A stretch of 64,000 nt of DNA, taken from Aureimonas sp. ME7 (GTDB taxonomy: Bacteria; Pseudomonadota; Alphaproteobacteria; Rhizobiales; Rhizobiaceae). The stretch lies in assembly GCF_903970965.1 (NCBI RefSeq), contig NZ_CAJCKW010000002.1:372001-436000 (forward strand). Direction: 5' to 3'. Every line of letters starts with the position of its first letter. Position 1 is the first letter of the stretch. The notes under the pieces are model-generated. The model saw only the letters and a program-made list of their open reading frames with translations. It had not been told where the DNA came from and made no database searches. This document shows, in pieces, positions 63,761-64,000 of the stretch. A program made the position numbers and the translations under genes.

Positions 63761-64000
63761 ATGACCGCGATCTGCTCCTTCCACGACCTCGCCACACTTT
63801 CGACCGACGCGCGCGCGGCGCTCCTGAAGCGCTCCGAGACCGACCTTTCGGGCTTCCAGGACCGCGTGAAGCCGATCATCGAGGCCGTCCGCACAGAGGG
63901 CGACGCCGCGCTCGTCCGCTTCGCGCGCGAGTTCGACAAGGCCGACGTGAGCGAGGGCGCGCTCCAGGCGAGCGAGGCGGAGTTCGACGCGGCGTTCCGT
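63761..64000 (+). CDS. Histidinol dehydrogenase family protein, N-terminal part (3' end outside window)
   Basis: The first 80 residues of a HisD-family enzyme: an N-terminal helical part with VKPIIEAVRTEGDAALVRFAREFD, typical of the family. It lies in an importer operon rather than among his genes, so it may be a paralogue such as a sulfopropanediol dehydrogenase (HpsN type) or another polyol-acid dehydrogenase, but the visible part cannot decide. The rest of the gene is off the window. Confidence 0.85.
   Translation, partial: MTAICSFHDLATLSTDARAALLKRSETDLSGFQDRVKPIIEAVRTEGDAALVRFAREFDKADVSEGALQASEAEFDAAFR

Overview
The window looks like a chromosomal segment of a high-GC alphaproteobacterium of the order Hyphomicrobiales (Rhizobiales). 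The evidence is an AcpXL/LpxXL very-long-chain acyl cluster for lipid A, an SmoEFGK-type polyol importer, an entericidin gene behind a near-perfect EcfG general-stress promoter, and EryH/EryI-type isomerases. Family and genus cannot be fixed from this sequence alone; an Aurantimonadaceae-like bacterium would fit, but that is a guess. I saw no rRNA, tRNA, CRISPR array, phage or intact insertion sequence. Coding density is high, and many genes overlap by ATGA or GTGA.

Layout. 0-9.5 kb is an envelope polysaccharide region: the tail of a DUF2076 gene, a DedA membrane protein, a Gfo/Idh/MocA oxidoreductase, an RgpF-like glycosyltransferase, the dTDP-L-rhamnose genes (rmlD-rmlB-rmlC divergent from rmlA), a Wzm/Wzt-type ABC exporter and a GT2 glycosyltransferase. 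9.6-15 kb is the SmoEFGK sugar-alcohol importer with its SorC-family regulator. 15-18.5 kb is an Anbu (ancestral proteasome beta) operon with an ATP-grasp and an alpha-E protein. 18.5-22.1 kb has DUF971, moaA, a glycine-zipper lipoprotein, a DMT transporter and mobA. 22.1-26.8 kb has an amino-acid ABC importer without an ATPase gene, a TetR regulator divergent from a 3-hydroxyisobutyrate-dehydrogenase-like enzyme, and an Lrp regulator. 27-30.5 kb has a membrane histidine kinase, DUF1289, a retropepsin-like protease and DusA.

30.6-35.5 kb is the acpXL-fabF2-fabF1-adh-lpxXL lipid A cluster. FabF2 is a catalytically degenerate ketosynthase, and the usual fabZXL dehydratase is not present between acpXL and fabF2. 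35.6-40.4 kb has a GGDEF/EAL protein, a lone receiver, entericidin, a YbhN-like membrane protein and a von Willebrand-type DUF1194 protein. 40.5-48.2 kb holds a set that resembles the mycobacterial decaprenyl-phosphoryl-arabinose pathway: a HAD-UbiA fusion, a DprE1-like oxidase, an SMR-type flippase candidate, an SDR and a class III aminotransferase, with a GT-C-like membrane protein converging on it. This is my main candidate for an undescribed glycan-modification system.

48.7-57.1 kb has an outer membrane barrel, then a sugar-phosphate module: an EryI-like RpiB, a SorC-type regulator, transketolase, an EryH-like TPI, class II aldolase, an IMPase-family phosphatase and a ROK kinase. CGTTCAT-type operator motifs lie upstream of both transketolase and rpiB. 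57.3-64 kb has SelO, an SDR, a four-gene spermidine/putrescine-type ABC importer and the start of a HisD-family gene, possibly for a small hydroxylated compound.

A recurring regulatory theme: in all three importers the gap just downstream of the substrate-binding-protein gene carries strong hairpins, likely to raise binding-protein expression over the membrane subunits. Several starts are TTG or GTG supported by good Shine-Dalgarno sites.
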